Source: JAHEFU01 sp041395205 (GTDB lineage: Bacteria; 4484-113; JAFGCY01). Taken from it: DNA of 64,000 nucleotides. Shown piece after piece: positions 55,911-64,000 of this stretch. How positions within the stretch are numbered: position 1 is the stretch's first letter; every line of letters begins with the position of its first letter. The DNA lies in assembly GCA_041395205.1 (NCBI GenBank), contig JAWLAZ010000003.1:1-64000 (forward strand). Direction: 5' to 3'. The position numbers and the translations under genes were made by a program. A model generated the notes under the pieces. The model made no database searches. It was not told the origin of the DNA and saw only the letters and a list, made by a program, of their open reading frames with translations.

Positions 55911-57332
55911 TTGCCCCAGGATAAACCCACACTCGATCTGACCACCGGCAGTGTCGGCAGGCACGTGATGATGCTGGCAGTTCCCGGCATGCTCACCAAC
56001 CTGATGACCTTCAGCACGACGCTCGTGGACATGATGTGGGTGGGCCGCATCAGCCCGGAAGCGATTGCCGCGATCACCACGCACCAGTACATCTGGTTCC
56101 TGTTCAGCATCCTCAACCAGATGATCGGCCAGGGAAGCGTGACGCTGATCGCGCGCAGTTACGGCAGCGGTGACAGCCGACGCAGTGCCGAAGTGCTGGG
56201 AGAGACCTTCTTCTTCAAGCTGGTGGTGGCCGTGATCGTGATGCTGATCGGGCTTTTGACAATGGCCCCGGCCTACCGGCTGTTCGGGATCACCGATGAA
56301 ACAGTGTTCCGCTACGGGATGCAGTACAGCGGGATCATGTTCGCGGCCACGCCGCTGCTGTTCAGTACCTTCACGCTGAAGACTGGCTTCAGGGCCGTCG
56401 GAGCAGCCACCCAGCTGTTCTGGGTCAGCCTGATGACGATGCTGATCAATCTCGTGCTGGACCCCTTCCTGATCTTTGAGCGCATCGACTTCATGATGCC
56501 GCTGACGGGCTGGCACGTGCAGCTGCCCGGACTCGGGATGGAAGTCGCCGGAGCGGCCTGGGCCAGCGTACTGGCCTTCGCGCTCACCTTCGTGACGACG
56601 CTGTTCCTGTTCCTGACGGGCCGGACCTTCATCCGCCTGAGCTTCCGCGATCTGTTCAGCCCCAGCCTGGACACAGCGAGGAAGATTCTGAAGATCGGCC
56701 TGCCGCCGGCCGCCGGCAATTCGCTGGAGCATTTTGCCAACGTGCTGATCGGCTCCGCCGTCAACACCTACGGCACCACGGTCTACGCCGCGCAGGGTGT
56801 CAACAACATGCTGCAGCGCCTGATCCAGTTCAGCATCATGGGCTTCTCATGGTCCACGATCACGATGGTCGGGCAGAACCTCGGTGCTGCCGAGGTGGCA
56901 CGGGCCGAGAAGAGCGTGAAGCGCAGTGCGGCGATCATCGCCGGAGTGCTGTTCCTGGCGAGCCTCACCTTCTACTTCGCCGCGCCATCGATTGCCGCAC
57001 TGTTCATGCCGGTGCGCGATGATGCCTCGCGCGAGACCGTGGACTGGATCGTGCGCATCCTGCGCATCAACTGCTTCCTGTACCTGCCGCTGGGCCTGAA
57101 CCGGGTCTACCGGGCGGTGTTCGAGGGCAGCGGTGATACGCGTCCGGTGTTCTGGGCCAGCGCGCTGACAACCTGGGGGTTGCAGGTCCCGCTCGTGATG
57201 ACGGGGGTCTACATCATGCGCGTGGCGGAGCCGGTGTTCATCTGGTGGGTGATGGTGGCCGGGAATGCCGTGGCGGCCTGCATCCTCTATGCACTGTTCC
57301 TGCGCGGGGCCTGGAAGCACCATAAGGTGTAG
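55911..57332 (+). CDS. MATE-family efflux transporter
   Basis: A 12-helix inner-membrane cation antiporter for drugs or metabolites, 473 residues. MATE features: N-terminal 'GRHVMMLAVPGMLTNLMTFS', 'VDMMWVGRISPEAIAAITTH', 'GQGSVTLIARSYG' in the first half, and 'GLPPAAGNSLEHFANVLIGS' and 'NLGAAEVARAEKSVKRSA' at the start of the second MatE repeat. Substrate not predictable. Initiation is apparently at a TTG, six nt after TAAAAT; no ATG lies before the conserved region. Followed by a GCCAGAA/TTCTGGC hairpin (57337-57354). Confidence 0.9.
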   Translation: MPQDKPTLDLTTGSVGRHVMMLAVPGMLTNLMTFSTTLVDMMWVGRISPEAIAAITTHQYIWFLFSILNQMIGQGSVTLIARSYGSGDSRRSAEVLGETFFFKLVVAVIVMLIGLLTMAPAYRLFGITDETVFRYGMQYSGIMFAATPLLFSTFTLKTGFRAVGAATQLFWVSLMTMLINLVLDPFLIFERIDFMMPLTGWHVQLPGLGMEVAGAAWASVLAFALTFVTTLFLFLTGRTFIRLSFRDLFSPSLDTARKILKIGLPPAAGNSLEHFANVLIGSAVNTYGTTVYAAQGVNNMLQRLIQFSIMGFSWSTITMVGQNLGAAEVARAEKSVKRSAAIIAGVLFLASLTFYFAAPSIAALFMPVRDDASRETVDWIVRILRINCFLYLPLGLNRVYRAVFEGSGDTRPVFWASALTTWGLQVPLVMTGVYIMRVAEPVFIWWVMVAGNAVAACILYALFLRGAWKHHKV

Positions 57333-57336
57333 GAGG

Positions 57337-57354
57337 CCAGAATTCATTCTGGCA
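57337..57354 (+). terminator. Hairpin after the MATE gene
   Basis: Perfect GCCAGAA/TTCTGGC inverted repeat, four nt after the stop; no T-run, so termination is uncertain. Confidence 0.4.
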
Positions 57355-57382
57355 ATGAACTGCTGCCTCAGCGAGAAAATGA

Positions 57383-57407
57383 AGGAGCCGGGGGTAGCCC
57401 GGCTCCT
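57383..57407 (-). terminator. Terminator-like hairpin after fusA
   Basis: AGGAGCCGGG/CCCGGCTCCT stem, 5-nt loop, followed on the minus strand by TCATTTTC. About 66 nt beyond the fusA stop. Confidence 0.65.
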
Positions 57408-57473
57408 GCTTGATTCAATCCTTGTTGTCAGTGTGACCTGACGTATCTGCCTGACTTGCGTCAGGCCTCCGCT

Positions 57474-59579
57474 CTAGCCCTTGGCGACCGCACCGCCGCT
57501 CTTGCGGATGATCTCGTCGGAGATGCTGCGCGGGACCTCCACGTAGTTGTCAAACTCCATGGTGTAGGTGGCACGGCCCTGGGTCTTGTTGCGCAGGTCG
57601 GTGGAGAAGCCGAACATCTCGGCCATCGGCACCTTGGCGCTGATGGTCTGGAAGCCCTCCTCACCGGAGTTGATGTCCTCGACCTGGCCACGGCGGCCGT
57701 TGATGTCACCGTTGACGTTGCCGGCATATTCCTCAGGAGTGGTGACGACGACCTTCATCGCCGGCTCGAGGATCACCGGGGTGCTCTTGCGCATGGCGTC
57801 CTTGATGGCAATGCTGCCGGCGGCCTTGAAGGCCATTTCGCTGGAGTCGACCTCGTGGAAGGACCCGCCGGTGAGCGAGACCTCGACACCAAGCACCGGG
57901 TACCCGGCGAGCACGCCGGCCTTGAGCGCTTCCTCGCAGCCCTTCTCGATCGAGGGGATGTACTGCTTCGGAATGTCACCGCCGGTGATCAGGTTGTGGA
58001 AGAGGAAGGTCTTGCCTTCGCTGGTTTCCATGTCAAGCGGCTTGACGTCGATGATGCAGTGCCCGTACTGGCCCTTACCACCGGTCTGCTTGGCGAGCTT
58101 GCCGTGGACCTGGTCGATGCTGCCGCGGATGGTCTCACGGTAGGCGACCTGCGGCTTGCCGACGTTGGCCTCGACCTTGTACTCACGCATCAGACGGTCG
58201 ACGATGATCTCGAGGTGCAGCTCGCCCATGCCGGAGATGATCACCTGGCCGGTCTCGTCGTTGTACGAGTAACGGAAGGTCGGATCCTCCTCGGCAAGCT
58301 TCAGCAGGCCGTCGGTCATCTTCTCGTTGTCCTGCTTGGTCTTCGGCTCGATGGCAACGTCCATCACGGTCTCGGGGATGTGGATGGACTCCAGCAGGAT
58401 CTGGCTGTCCTTGAAGGTCAGGGTATCACCGGTGGTGGCGGTCTTCAGACCGATCACGGCAACGATGTCGCCCGCCTGGCACTCCTCGATCTCCTCGCGG
58501 GAGTTGGCATGCATGCGGATCAGGCGGCTGACGCGCTCGCCCTTGCCCTTGGCAACGTTGTAGATGCTGTCGCCCTTCTTGAGCTTGCCGCTGTAGATCC
58601 TGCAGTAGGTCAGACGGCCGACGTGGGGATCGGAGGCGATCTTGAAGGCCAGTGCGCTGAAGGGTGCGTTGACATCGCTGGGACGCACGTCCTCTTCATC
58701 CGTGCCGGGGATGGTGCCCTTGATGGCGGGCACGTCGACCGGGCTCGGCATGTAGCGGGTCACGGCATCCAGCAGGTTCTGCACACCCTTGTTCTTGAAG
58801 GCGGTGCCGCAGAACACGGGGATCAGGCCGTCGTTGACAACAGCACGGCGCAGGGCGGCCTTGAGCTCATCCTCGGTGATGGCTTCCTCGTCCTCGAGGT
58901 ACTTCTCCATCAGCACGTCGTCAGTCTCGACGATGGCCTCGATCAGCTCGTGGCGCATCTCCTTGTACTTGTCCATGTAATCGGCGGGGACATCCTTGAT
59001 CACGGGATCCAGGCCGGTGGTGGACTCATCGTAGTAGTAGGCCTGGCCCTCGAGCAGGTTGATCACGCCCTGGAAGCCACCCTCGGCACCGATCGGCAGC
59101 TGGGCGGCGACGGCGCGCGCCATCAGGCGGCTGCGCATCTTGGAGATCACGTTGAAGAAGTCGGCACCAGTGCGGTCCATCTTGTTGACAAAGGCGATGC
59201 GCGGCACGCGGTAGCGGTTGGCCTGGCGCCAGACCGTCTCGGACTGGGGCTGCACCGCACCGACGGCGCAGAGCACGAAGACCAGACCGTCAAGCACGCG
59301 CAGGGAACGCTCGACCTCGATGGTGAAGTCGACGTGGCCCGGGGTGTCAATGATGTTGATGGTCTTGTCGTCCCATTCGCAGGTGGTGGCGGCGCTGGTG
59401 ATCGTGATGCCGCGCTCCTTCTCCTGCTCCATCCAGTCCATGGTGGCGCTGCCCTCATGGACCTCACCGACCTTGTGGGAGCGGCCCGTGTAGAACAGGA
59501 TGCGCTCGGTCAGCGTGGTCTTGCCCGCGTCAATATGCGCGGCAATGCCGATGTTTCTAATCTTGCTCAGATCCGACAT
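57474..59579 (-). CDS. fusA: Elongation factor G
   Basis: GTPase driving ribosomal translocation. 701 residues. G1 AHIDAGKTT, switch I 'RGITITSAATT', G3 DTPGHVDF, G4 NKMD; domain II, then domain IV ('TIRGSIDQVHGKLAKQTGGK') and the C-terminal domain V ending 'SDEIIRKSGGAVAKG'. GAGGAA eight nt before the ATG. Third gene of the str operon (rpsL-rpsG-fusA); tuf is not at the end of it but at 24 kb. Confidence 0.97.
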   Translation of the reverse strand: MSDLSKIRNIGIAAHIDAGKTTLTERILFYTGRSHKVGEVHEGSATMDWMEQEKERGITITSAATTCEWDDKTINIIDTPGHVDFTIEVERSLRVLDGLVFVLCAVGAVQPQSETVWRQANRYRVPRIAFVNKMDRTGADFFNVISKMRSRLMARAVAAQLPIGAEGGFQGVINLLEGQAYYYDESTTGLDPVIKDVPADYMDKYKEMRHELIEAIVETDDVLMEKYLEDEEAITEDELKAALRRAVVNDGLIPVFCGTAFKNKGVQNLLDAVTRYMPSPVDVPAIKGTIPGTDEEDVRPSDVNAPFSALAFKIASDPHVGRLTYCRIYSGKLKKGDSIYNVAKGKGERVSRLIRMHANSREEIEECQAGDIVAVIGLKTATTGDTLTFKDSQILLESIHIPETVMDVAIEPKTKQDNEKMTDGLLKLAEEDPTFRYSYNDETGQVIISGMGELHLEIIVDRLMREYKVEANVGKPQVAYRETIRGSIDQVHGKLAKQTGGKGQYGHCIIDVKPLDMETSEGKTFLFHNLITGGDIPKQYIPSIEKGCEEALKAGVLAGYPVLGVEVSLTGGSFHEVDSSEMAFKAAGSIAIKDAMRKSTPVILEPAMKVVVTTPEEYAGNVNGDINGRRGQVEDINSGEEGFQTISAKVPMAEMFGFSTDLRNKTQGRATYTMEFDNYVEVPRSISDEIIRKSGGAVAKG

Positions 59580-59665
59580 GGATTGTTCCTCGGAGTGTAA
59601 TCGAGTCTAAGTTATACCGAATTTTCCGCTGCTTTATCTGTGGTGCTTGTGTGTTTTGCTGAACT

Positions 59666-60139
59666 CTACCACTTGAAACTGGCAAAGGCCTTGTTGGACT
59701 CCGCCATCTTGTGGGTATCGTCACGCTTCTTGACACTGGCGCCGGTGCCGTTGGCGGCATCGATCAGCTCTGCAGCAAGCTTCTGGGCGAAGCCCTTGCC
59801 GCCACGGGAGCGGGCTGCAGTGATCATCCAGCGCATGCCGAGGGCATAACGCTCCTCGGGACGCACCTCAACGGGGACCTGGTAAGTGGAACCACCGACT
59901 CGACGGCTCTTGGTCTTGATGCTCGGCAGGACGTTTTGCATGGCCTTCTCAAATATCTTGATCGGCTCCTGCTTGGTCCGCTGCTCGACGAGCATCAGTG
60001 CTGAATAGAACAGCTTCTGCGCAACACTCTTCTTGCCGTTGCGCATGATGTTGTTGATGAACTTGCTGACGAGAGTTGAGTTGTAGACCGGATCCGGCTC
60101 CGGGGTACGCTTAATAACCTTACGGGAATCACGAGGCAT
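59666..60139 (-). CDS. rpsG: 30S ribosomal protein S7 (uS7)
   Basis: Organises the head of the small subunit; in many bacteria also represses its own operon. 157 residues: 'PRDSRKVIKRTPEPDPVYNS', 'LVSKFINNIMRNGKKSVAQK', 'SRRVGGSTYQVPVEVRPEER' and the C-terminal 'NKAFASFKW'. 13 nt after rpsL. Confidence 0.97.
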   Translation of the reverse strand: MPRDSRKVIKRTPEPDPVYNSTLVSKFINNIMRNGKKSVAQKLFYSALMLVEQRTKQEPIKIFEKAMQNVLPSIKTKSRRVGGSTYQVPVEVRPEERYALGMRWMITAARSRGGKGFAQKLAAELIDAANGTGASVKKRDDTHKMAESNKAFASFKW

Positions 60140-60152
60140 TTCTACTCAACTC

Positions 60153-60524
60153 CTACTTGGGCTTCTTGGTGCCATACTTACTGCGGCCCTGGCGGCGATC
60201 AGCCGTACCAGCGGCATCCAGCGTTCCGCGGACGATGTGGTAGCGCACACCCGGAAGATCGGGAACTCGGCCACCACGGATGAGGACCACGCTGTGCTCG
60301 GCCAGGTTGTGGCCGATGCCGGGGATGTATGCCGTCACTTCATAACCGCTGGTGAGCTTGACACGGGCGACCTTGCGCAGGGCGGAGTTCGGCTTCTTCG
60401 GCGTCACCGTCCAGACACGGGTGCAGACGCCGCGGCGCTGCGGGCAGGCCTTGAGCGCAGGGCTCTTGCTCTTCTTCTTGATCACACTGCGGCCACTGCG
60501 GACCAGCTGATTAATCGTCGGCAT
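60153..60524 (-). CDS. rpsL: 30S ribosomal protein S12 (uS12)
   Basis: Decoding-centre protein. 123 residues: 'PTINQLVRSGR', 'CPQRRGVCTRVWTVTPKKPN' with Lys at the streptomycin-resistance position (TPKKPNSA), and 'GRVPDLPGVRYHIVRG'. GAGGAA nine nt before the ATG. First gene of the str operon; a TGCTAAAGT extended -10 lies about 65 nt upstream. Confidence 0.97.
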   Translation of the reverse strand: MPTINQLVRSGRSVIKKKSKSPALKACPQRRGVCTRVWTVTPKKPNSALRKVARVKLTSGYEVTAYIPGIGHNLAEHSVVLIRGGRVPDLPGVRYHIVRGTLDAAGTADRRQGRSKYGTKKPK

Positions 60525-60644
60525 AGATAATGTTCCTCAGATGCGCACACGCGAAAACCGCGCATTGCGATAACAGACCGCAGACTTTAGCACAAACCGC
60601 GGCTTCCTGCAAGGACTGGAGGGGCTTTGTGTGAGATTTCGTGC

Positions 60645-62774
60645 TCAGTGGAAGTTGAACTTGTTGCGTTCGTATTCCGGATAGCTCACACGCTGGTGGC
60701 GCTGGGCGCAGAGGATGCTTTCGAAGGTCTCGCGCACGCGCTCGATATCGCCCAGAGTCAGGCCGCTGTCCACCAGCTGGCGTTCCTCGATCTTCTGGGT
60801 GATGACACTGGCGATGACCTCGCGCACCTCATCCAGTTCATGTGCACCACGGGCCCGGACCACGGCTTCGGTCACGTCCGCGAGCATCAGGACCCCGCTT
60901 TCGCGGGTCTGGGGAATCGGGCCATCGTAGCGGAACTTGCGCTCGTCCGGTTCGGGATGCTTGGCCGGATCCTGCTGGTGGGCCTTCATGGCCTTGTCGT
61001 AGAAGTATCTGATGAGGTAGGTTCCGTGATGTTCCCGGATGAAGGGCAGCAGGCGGGCAGGCAGACGCGCATCCTCGGCGAGTGCCAGGCCATCGCTGAC
61101 ATGGTCCTTGATGATGCGGGCACTGGTTTCCGCGGGCAGACCCTCATGCGGGTTCTTTGTCAGGTCGGTGATGTTCTCAGCGAAGAAGCCGCTGCGCTTG
61201 ATCTTGCCGATGTCGTGATAGAGCGCGCCGACCTTGGCCAGGGCATCCTCAGCGCCGATGGCCTTGCAGGCCTGCTCCGTCAGCTCCGCCACCATCTGGC
61301 TGTGCATCCAGGTACCGGGAGCTTCATGCTTGAGGCGCTTCAGGACTTCATTCTCCTGATTGGCCAGTTCGAACAGCTTCGTCGGGGTAATCTGTGAATT
61401 GAAGATTTCCACGAGCGGCAGCAGGCCGATGGCAAAGAAGGTAGCGAGCACACCCGAAAGGAAGGCGATCGGGTAGATCGGCCATTGCTGGGTTTCAACC
61501 GTGATGGCAATCACGAGCAGGGCCAGCAATGTGTTGAGCATGCCGAGCAGGAAGGCAAAGGCCACCTGGGTGGTGCGCTTGCAGTCCGCTGACAGAACAA
61601 CTGATGGAAGGATTGAACCGCAGAGCGTATAGAGCAGCAGGTTACCCTCGAAGTTCAGTCCCATCGAAAGCACCGCAGCCATCACCACTCCGACGTAGAC
61701 GGAGAGGTGGTTGTCAAAGGCCATCACGATCACGGCTGCCAGAGCGCTGGCCGCGAAAGTCACTCCGTAATAGAAGTAGTTGAACGGCAGGCGGCCGATC
61801 ACCAGACCGATCAGCAGGAAGATCAGGAACAGGCCGCTGATCTGGATCAGCACGCTGGTATCAGCGTAGATCTGCGGATTCTGCCTGGAGAGATAGGCCT
61901 GCCAGATCAGGAGGCCGATCAGCAGGAACAGGCCGATGCCGCCGAGCGTCCGCAGATGCTGGCGCACGAGATGCTTATCAATCGTGACGAGCTGGTCCTT
62001 GATGTTCTGTGTGACCAGTTGCCCCTCAGCCACGATCACACTGCCCTTCGTCACCGTCATCATCGCCAGCTGGCGGTCCTCGTCAGACAGCGGTTCACGT
62101 TCGTATGGCAGGAAGTTAGCGCGCAGGAAATAGTTGTAGACCTCCTGTGGCGAGGTATAGATCAGCGTGCCGACTGCGCCATCCGTGAGCGTGCGCAGTT
62201 TGGTCGGCGTGATCATCTCCTGCATCCGTGTGTCCAGTAGCTGGCGGGCAAACACCAGATTGCTGTTAAGGGTTTCCCTTTCCTGGTTCAGCAGGAACTC
62301 CAGCACGTTGGGATCCGTTATCTCATATTCACGTGCCAGGCTGCTGATGCGCAGATCCAGATTGACCGGGTCGTCGATTCCCTGCCCGGCCTCGCCGGAA
62401 TCATTTCCGGCAGCTTCACCTGCCGTGCTCTCGGGATGCTTCAGCGCATAGAGATCCCAGAGTTCCGCTACGAACTGGTCATAGTTCTGCAGGACCCTGC
62501 CCCGCACCTCGGGGTAATGCGCATCGGACTTCTCACTTCCCATGATCCTGGAGAGCAGTTCGCTGTCGGTATAGGTGAATTCGAGCGGGGCGTAGATGGT
62601 GTATGGCAGCACCATCCCGACCTGGATCGGCTTCGGGAAGACGATCAGGTGCAGGTACATGATGCCCAGCACCAGAGCATAGAACAGCAGCGCCACGGCC
62701 ACGCGATGCCAGCCGGTGTTTCCGCCGGCTGCCTCACGCTTGCGCCATCTGTCCAGTCGCTCCCGCAGGTTCAT
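60645..62774 (-). CDS. 7TM-HD family phosphohydrolase (PgpH/YqfF-type)
   Basis: A predicted cyclic-di-AMP phosphodiesterase in the inner membrane, 709 residues. One N-terminal transmembrane helix, a large extracytoplasmic 7TMR-HDED domain (about 50-290), seven helices (about 290-480, 'LGGIGLFLLIGLLIWQAYLS' onward) and a cytoplasmic HD domain with 'ALYHDIGKIKRSGFFAEN', 'IKDHVSDGLALAEDARLPAR' and 'FIREHHGT'. The TGATG junction with phoH (1-nt overlap) and that neighbour are as in many bacteria, where ybeY follows; no ybeY is next here. Confidence 0.9.
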   Translation of the reverse strand: MNLRERLDRWRKREAAGGNTGWHRVAVALLFYALVLGIMYLHLIVFPKPIQVGMVLPYTIYAPLEFTYTDSELLSRIMGSEKSDAHYPEVRGRVLQNYDQFVAELWDLYALKHPESTAGEAAGNDSGEAGQGIDDPVNLDLRISSLAREYEITDPNVLEFLLNQERETLNSNLVFARQLLDTRMQEMITPTKLRTLTDGAVGTLIYTSPQEVYNYFLRANFLPYEREPLSDEDRQLAMMTVTKGSVIVAEGQLVTQNIKDQLVTIDKHLVRQHLRTLGGIGLFLLIGLLIWQAYLSRQNPQIYADTSVLIQISGLFLIFLLIGLVIGRLPFNYFYYGVTFAASALAAVIVMAFDNHLSVYVGVVMAAVLSMGLNFEGNLLLYTLCGSILPSVVLSADCKRTTQVAFAFLLGMLNTLLALLVIAITVETQQWPIYPIAFLSGVLATFFAIGLLPLVEIFNSQITPTKLFELANQENEVLKRLKHEAPGTWMHSQMVAELTEQACKAIGAEDALAKVGALYHDIGKIKRSGFFAENITDLTKNPHEGLPAETSARIIKDHVSDGLALAEDARLPARLLPFIREHHGTYLIRYFYDKAMKAHQQDPAKHPEPDERKFRYDGPIPQTRESGVLMLADVTEAVVRARGAHELDEVREVIASVITQKIEERQLVDSGLTLGDIERVRETFESILCAQRHQRVSYPEYERNKFNFH

Positions 62775-63685
62775 CAGTCACCCTTTCCATTATCAGGACG
62801 TTCACGCTGTTCATCGACATCATAGGCCTCAACGATGCGCTGCACGATGGGATGCCGCACGACGTCCTGCTTGGTCAGTTCGCAGATACCGATACCCGGA
62901 CCGGATTGTTTCAGGATGCGGATCGCATGGCGGAAACCGCTGCGGTTCACGTTCTCCAGATCGGTCTGTGTGATGTCGCCTGTAACCACGATGCGGCTGC
63001 CCCGGCCCATGCGGGTCAGGAACATCTTCATCTGGCTGTAAGTGGTGTTCTGGGCCTCATCCAGAATGATGTAGCTGTTGTTCAGCGAGCGGCCGCGCAT
63101 GAAAGCCAGTGGCGCGATCTCAATGATGTTGCGGTCCATCATGCGCTTGACACGCTCGAAACGCAACAGGTCATTCAGGGCGTCGAACAGCGGAATCAGA
63201 TATGGATTGACCTTCTCCACCAGGCTGCCGGGCAGGAAGCCGAGCTTCTCACCGGCCTCCACGGCCGGTCTGGTCAGGACGATGCGCCGCACCTTCTTGC
63301 GCCGGTAGTGGTCGATCGCCGAGGCGATCGCGAGGTAGGTCTTGCCTGTCCCCGCCGGACCATGGCAGAGCACCACATCGTTGTGCTCAAGGGCGTCAAG
63401 ATAGGCACGCTGTCCTTCGGTCTGGGGACGGAATTCCGGCAGGTGCTGGAGGAAATTGCCGTCAACCGGCACTTCGTCCGCGAAATCCTCTATCTCCTCA
63501 CCGGACAGCTCATGGTTGCCCGTCCGCAGGCTCTTCAGCATCTTGCGCAGGGTCCGTTTGGCTGCCGTGACATCACTGCCGTTTCCGGCAATGAAGACAT
63601 CCAGGCCCTTGGCGTAGATCTTTACATTGAACCTTCCGGTTATGGTTCGGAGATTACTGTCGAAGTCTCCGAATATCTCCTGCAT
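62774..63685 (-). CDS. PhoH-family ATPase
   Basis: A cytoplasmic ATPase linked to RNA metabolism (PhoH/YbeZ type), 303 residues. An N-terminal KH-like segment ('NLRTITGRFNVKIYAKGLDV') is followed by the PhoH domain with Walker A CHGPAGTGKTYLA (about 108-120), 'RPAVEAGEKLGFLPGS' and Walker B 'YIILDEAQNTT'. AGGA lies four nt before the ATG at 63685, but the frame continues 15 codons upstream without another standard start, with residues that resemble the family N-terminus, so an ATT or other unusual start cannot be excluded. Cotranscribed with the 7TM-HD gene. Confidence 0.9.
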   Translation of the reverse strand: MQEIFGDFDSNLRTITGRFNVKIYAKGLDVFIAGNGSDVTAAKRTLRKMLKSLRTGNHELSGEEIEDFADEVPVDGNFLQHLPEFRPQTEGQRAYLDALEHNDVVLCHGPAGTGKTYLAIASAIDHYRRKKVRRIVLTRPAVEAGEKLGFLPGSLVEKVNPYLIPLFDALNDLLRFERVKRMMDRNIIEIAPLAFMRGRSLNNSYIILDEAQNTTYSQMKMFLTRMGRGSRIVVTGDITQTDLENVNRSGFRHAIRILKQSGPGIGICELTKQDVVRHPIVQRIVEAYDVDEQRERPDNGKGD

Positions 63686-63789
63686 CTCATCCTGAGATCT
63701 CAGTTGTATGGATTCGGTGGTTAAAATGGCCGACCTCTATACATGAGTTAGTCAAGCTATTTTACCACTGCAGGGGATCATTCAATACT

Positions 63790-64000
63790 TCAGGCACCGC
63801 TGTACACGGCATCCACACTGGACTGAGAGGCATCCAGGTCCTGGCTGGTGCCGTCTCCCCAGACTATTCTCAGACTCTTCACGCTCTCTCCATCCGGAAT
63901 GCCGAAGGCCACAGGCTGAACTGCGCTGCTCAGGTAACCCTGACCGGCCTGGATCCATCTGGTCAGCTTTGCACCCCCGCTGAGTTCCAGTTCAATCCTG
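63790..64000 (-). CDS. C-terminal end of an ASPIC/UnbV-domain protein (partial)
   Basis: The final 69 codons of a minus-strand gene that enters from the right edge. The translation contains 'GYLSSAVQPVAFGIPDG' and 'SVKSLRIVWGDGTSQDL', the core of the ASPIC/UnbV domain (usual form GYLSQS..HFGLG..V..l.V.WPdG..Q). Such domains end large secreted proteins with FG-GAP/VCBS propellers. The stop TGA is at 63790-63792. The rest of the gene is outside the window. Confidence 0.7.
   Translation of the reverse strand, partial: RIELELSGGAKLTRWIQAGQGYLSSAVQPVAFGIPDGESVKSLRIVWGDGTSQDLDASQSSVDAVYSGA

Overview
The window (64 kb, GC-rich, about 60%) is a chromosomal segment of a diderm (Gram-negative-type) bacterium. 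The evidence is a TolC-family outer-membrane efflux protein, a C-terminal-Phe beta-barrel protein, several lipobox lipoproteins, a GT9 heptosyltransferase-like enzyme and a FliS-type flagellar chaperone. It contains the core transcription/translation locus (tRNA Thr-Tyr-Gly-Thr, tuf, rpmG, tRNA-Trp, secE, nusG, rplK, rplA, rplJ, rplL, rpoB, rpoC) and a separate str operon (rpsL, rpsG, fusA). I cannot assign a phylum from the sequence alone. Two traits could help place it: many genes have a -10 hexamer only 6-7 nt before the start codon (apparently leaderless mRNAs), and there is a solitary 5S rRNA gene with its own promoter.

Layout. 1-5.3 kb: CocE-like hydrolase lipoprotein, TolC-like protein, a GxxExxY-type nuclease-fold gene enclosed by a composite CACAGAG inverted repeat, then rpsD. 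5.3-5.7 kb: non-coding repeats. 5.7-11.3 kb: gmd, then the run rpsA-coaE-lytic transglycosylase-gcvT. 11.4-20.3 kb: purH, a zinc-ribbon protein and a cysteine-rich TIR/deoxyribosyltransferase-like protein, GT9 enzyme, thioredoxin-fold protein, TenI/ThiE-like protein, SPOR protein, tatA and a phytase-like lipoprotein. 20.4-23.3 kb: 5S rRNA, retropepsin-like protease, a HAD-like protein lacking its catalytic residues, and two small lipoproteins. 23.4-37.2 kb: the tRNA/tuf/rpl/rpo locus. 37.2-46 kb: Ser/Thr kinase, several membrane proteins of unknown role, nitrilase, VOC protein, MazG and a subtilase with a dockerin-like tail. 46-47.4 kb: ComFB, a FliT-like protein and FliS. 47.5-52.4 kb: an 'export and redox' cluster made of a 791-residue lipoprotein (cohesin-like, dockerin-like, Fn3-like and thioredoxin domains), a beta-barrel protein and a TlpA-like protein. 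52.5-57.3 kb: glmS, MBL hydrolase, MgtC, MATE. 57.4-60.5 kb: str operon. 60.6-63.7 kb: PhoH and 7TM-HD phosphohydrolase. The window ends in the C-terminus of an ASPIC/UnbV protein.

The most interesting items are: (i) the GxxExxY gene with its mirror-symmetric terminal repeats, which looks like an uncharacterised mobile unit; (ii) the recurrent leaderless promoter architecture; (iii) the cohesin/dockerin/thioredoxin fusion lipoprotein clustered with a barrel and a TlpA-like protein; (iv) the Cys-rich TIR-like protein and (v) the HAD protein, both of which lack expected catalytic residues; (vi) a cloverleaf-like repeat in front of the MBL gene.
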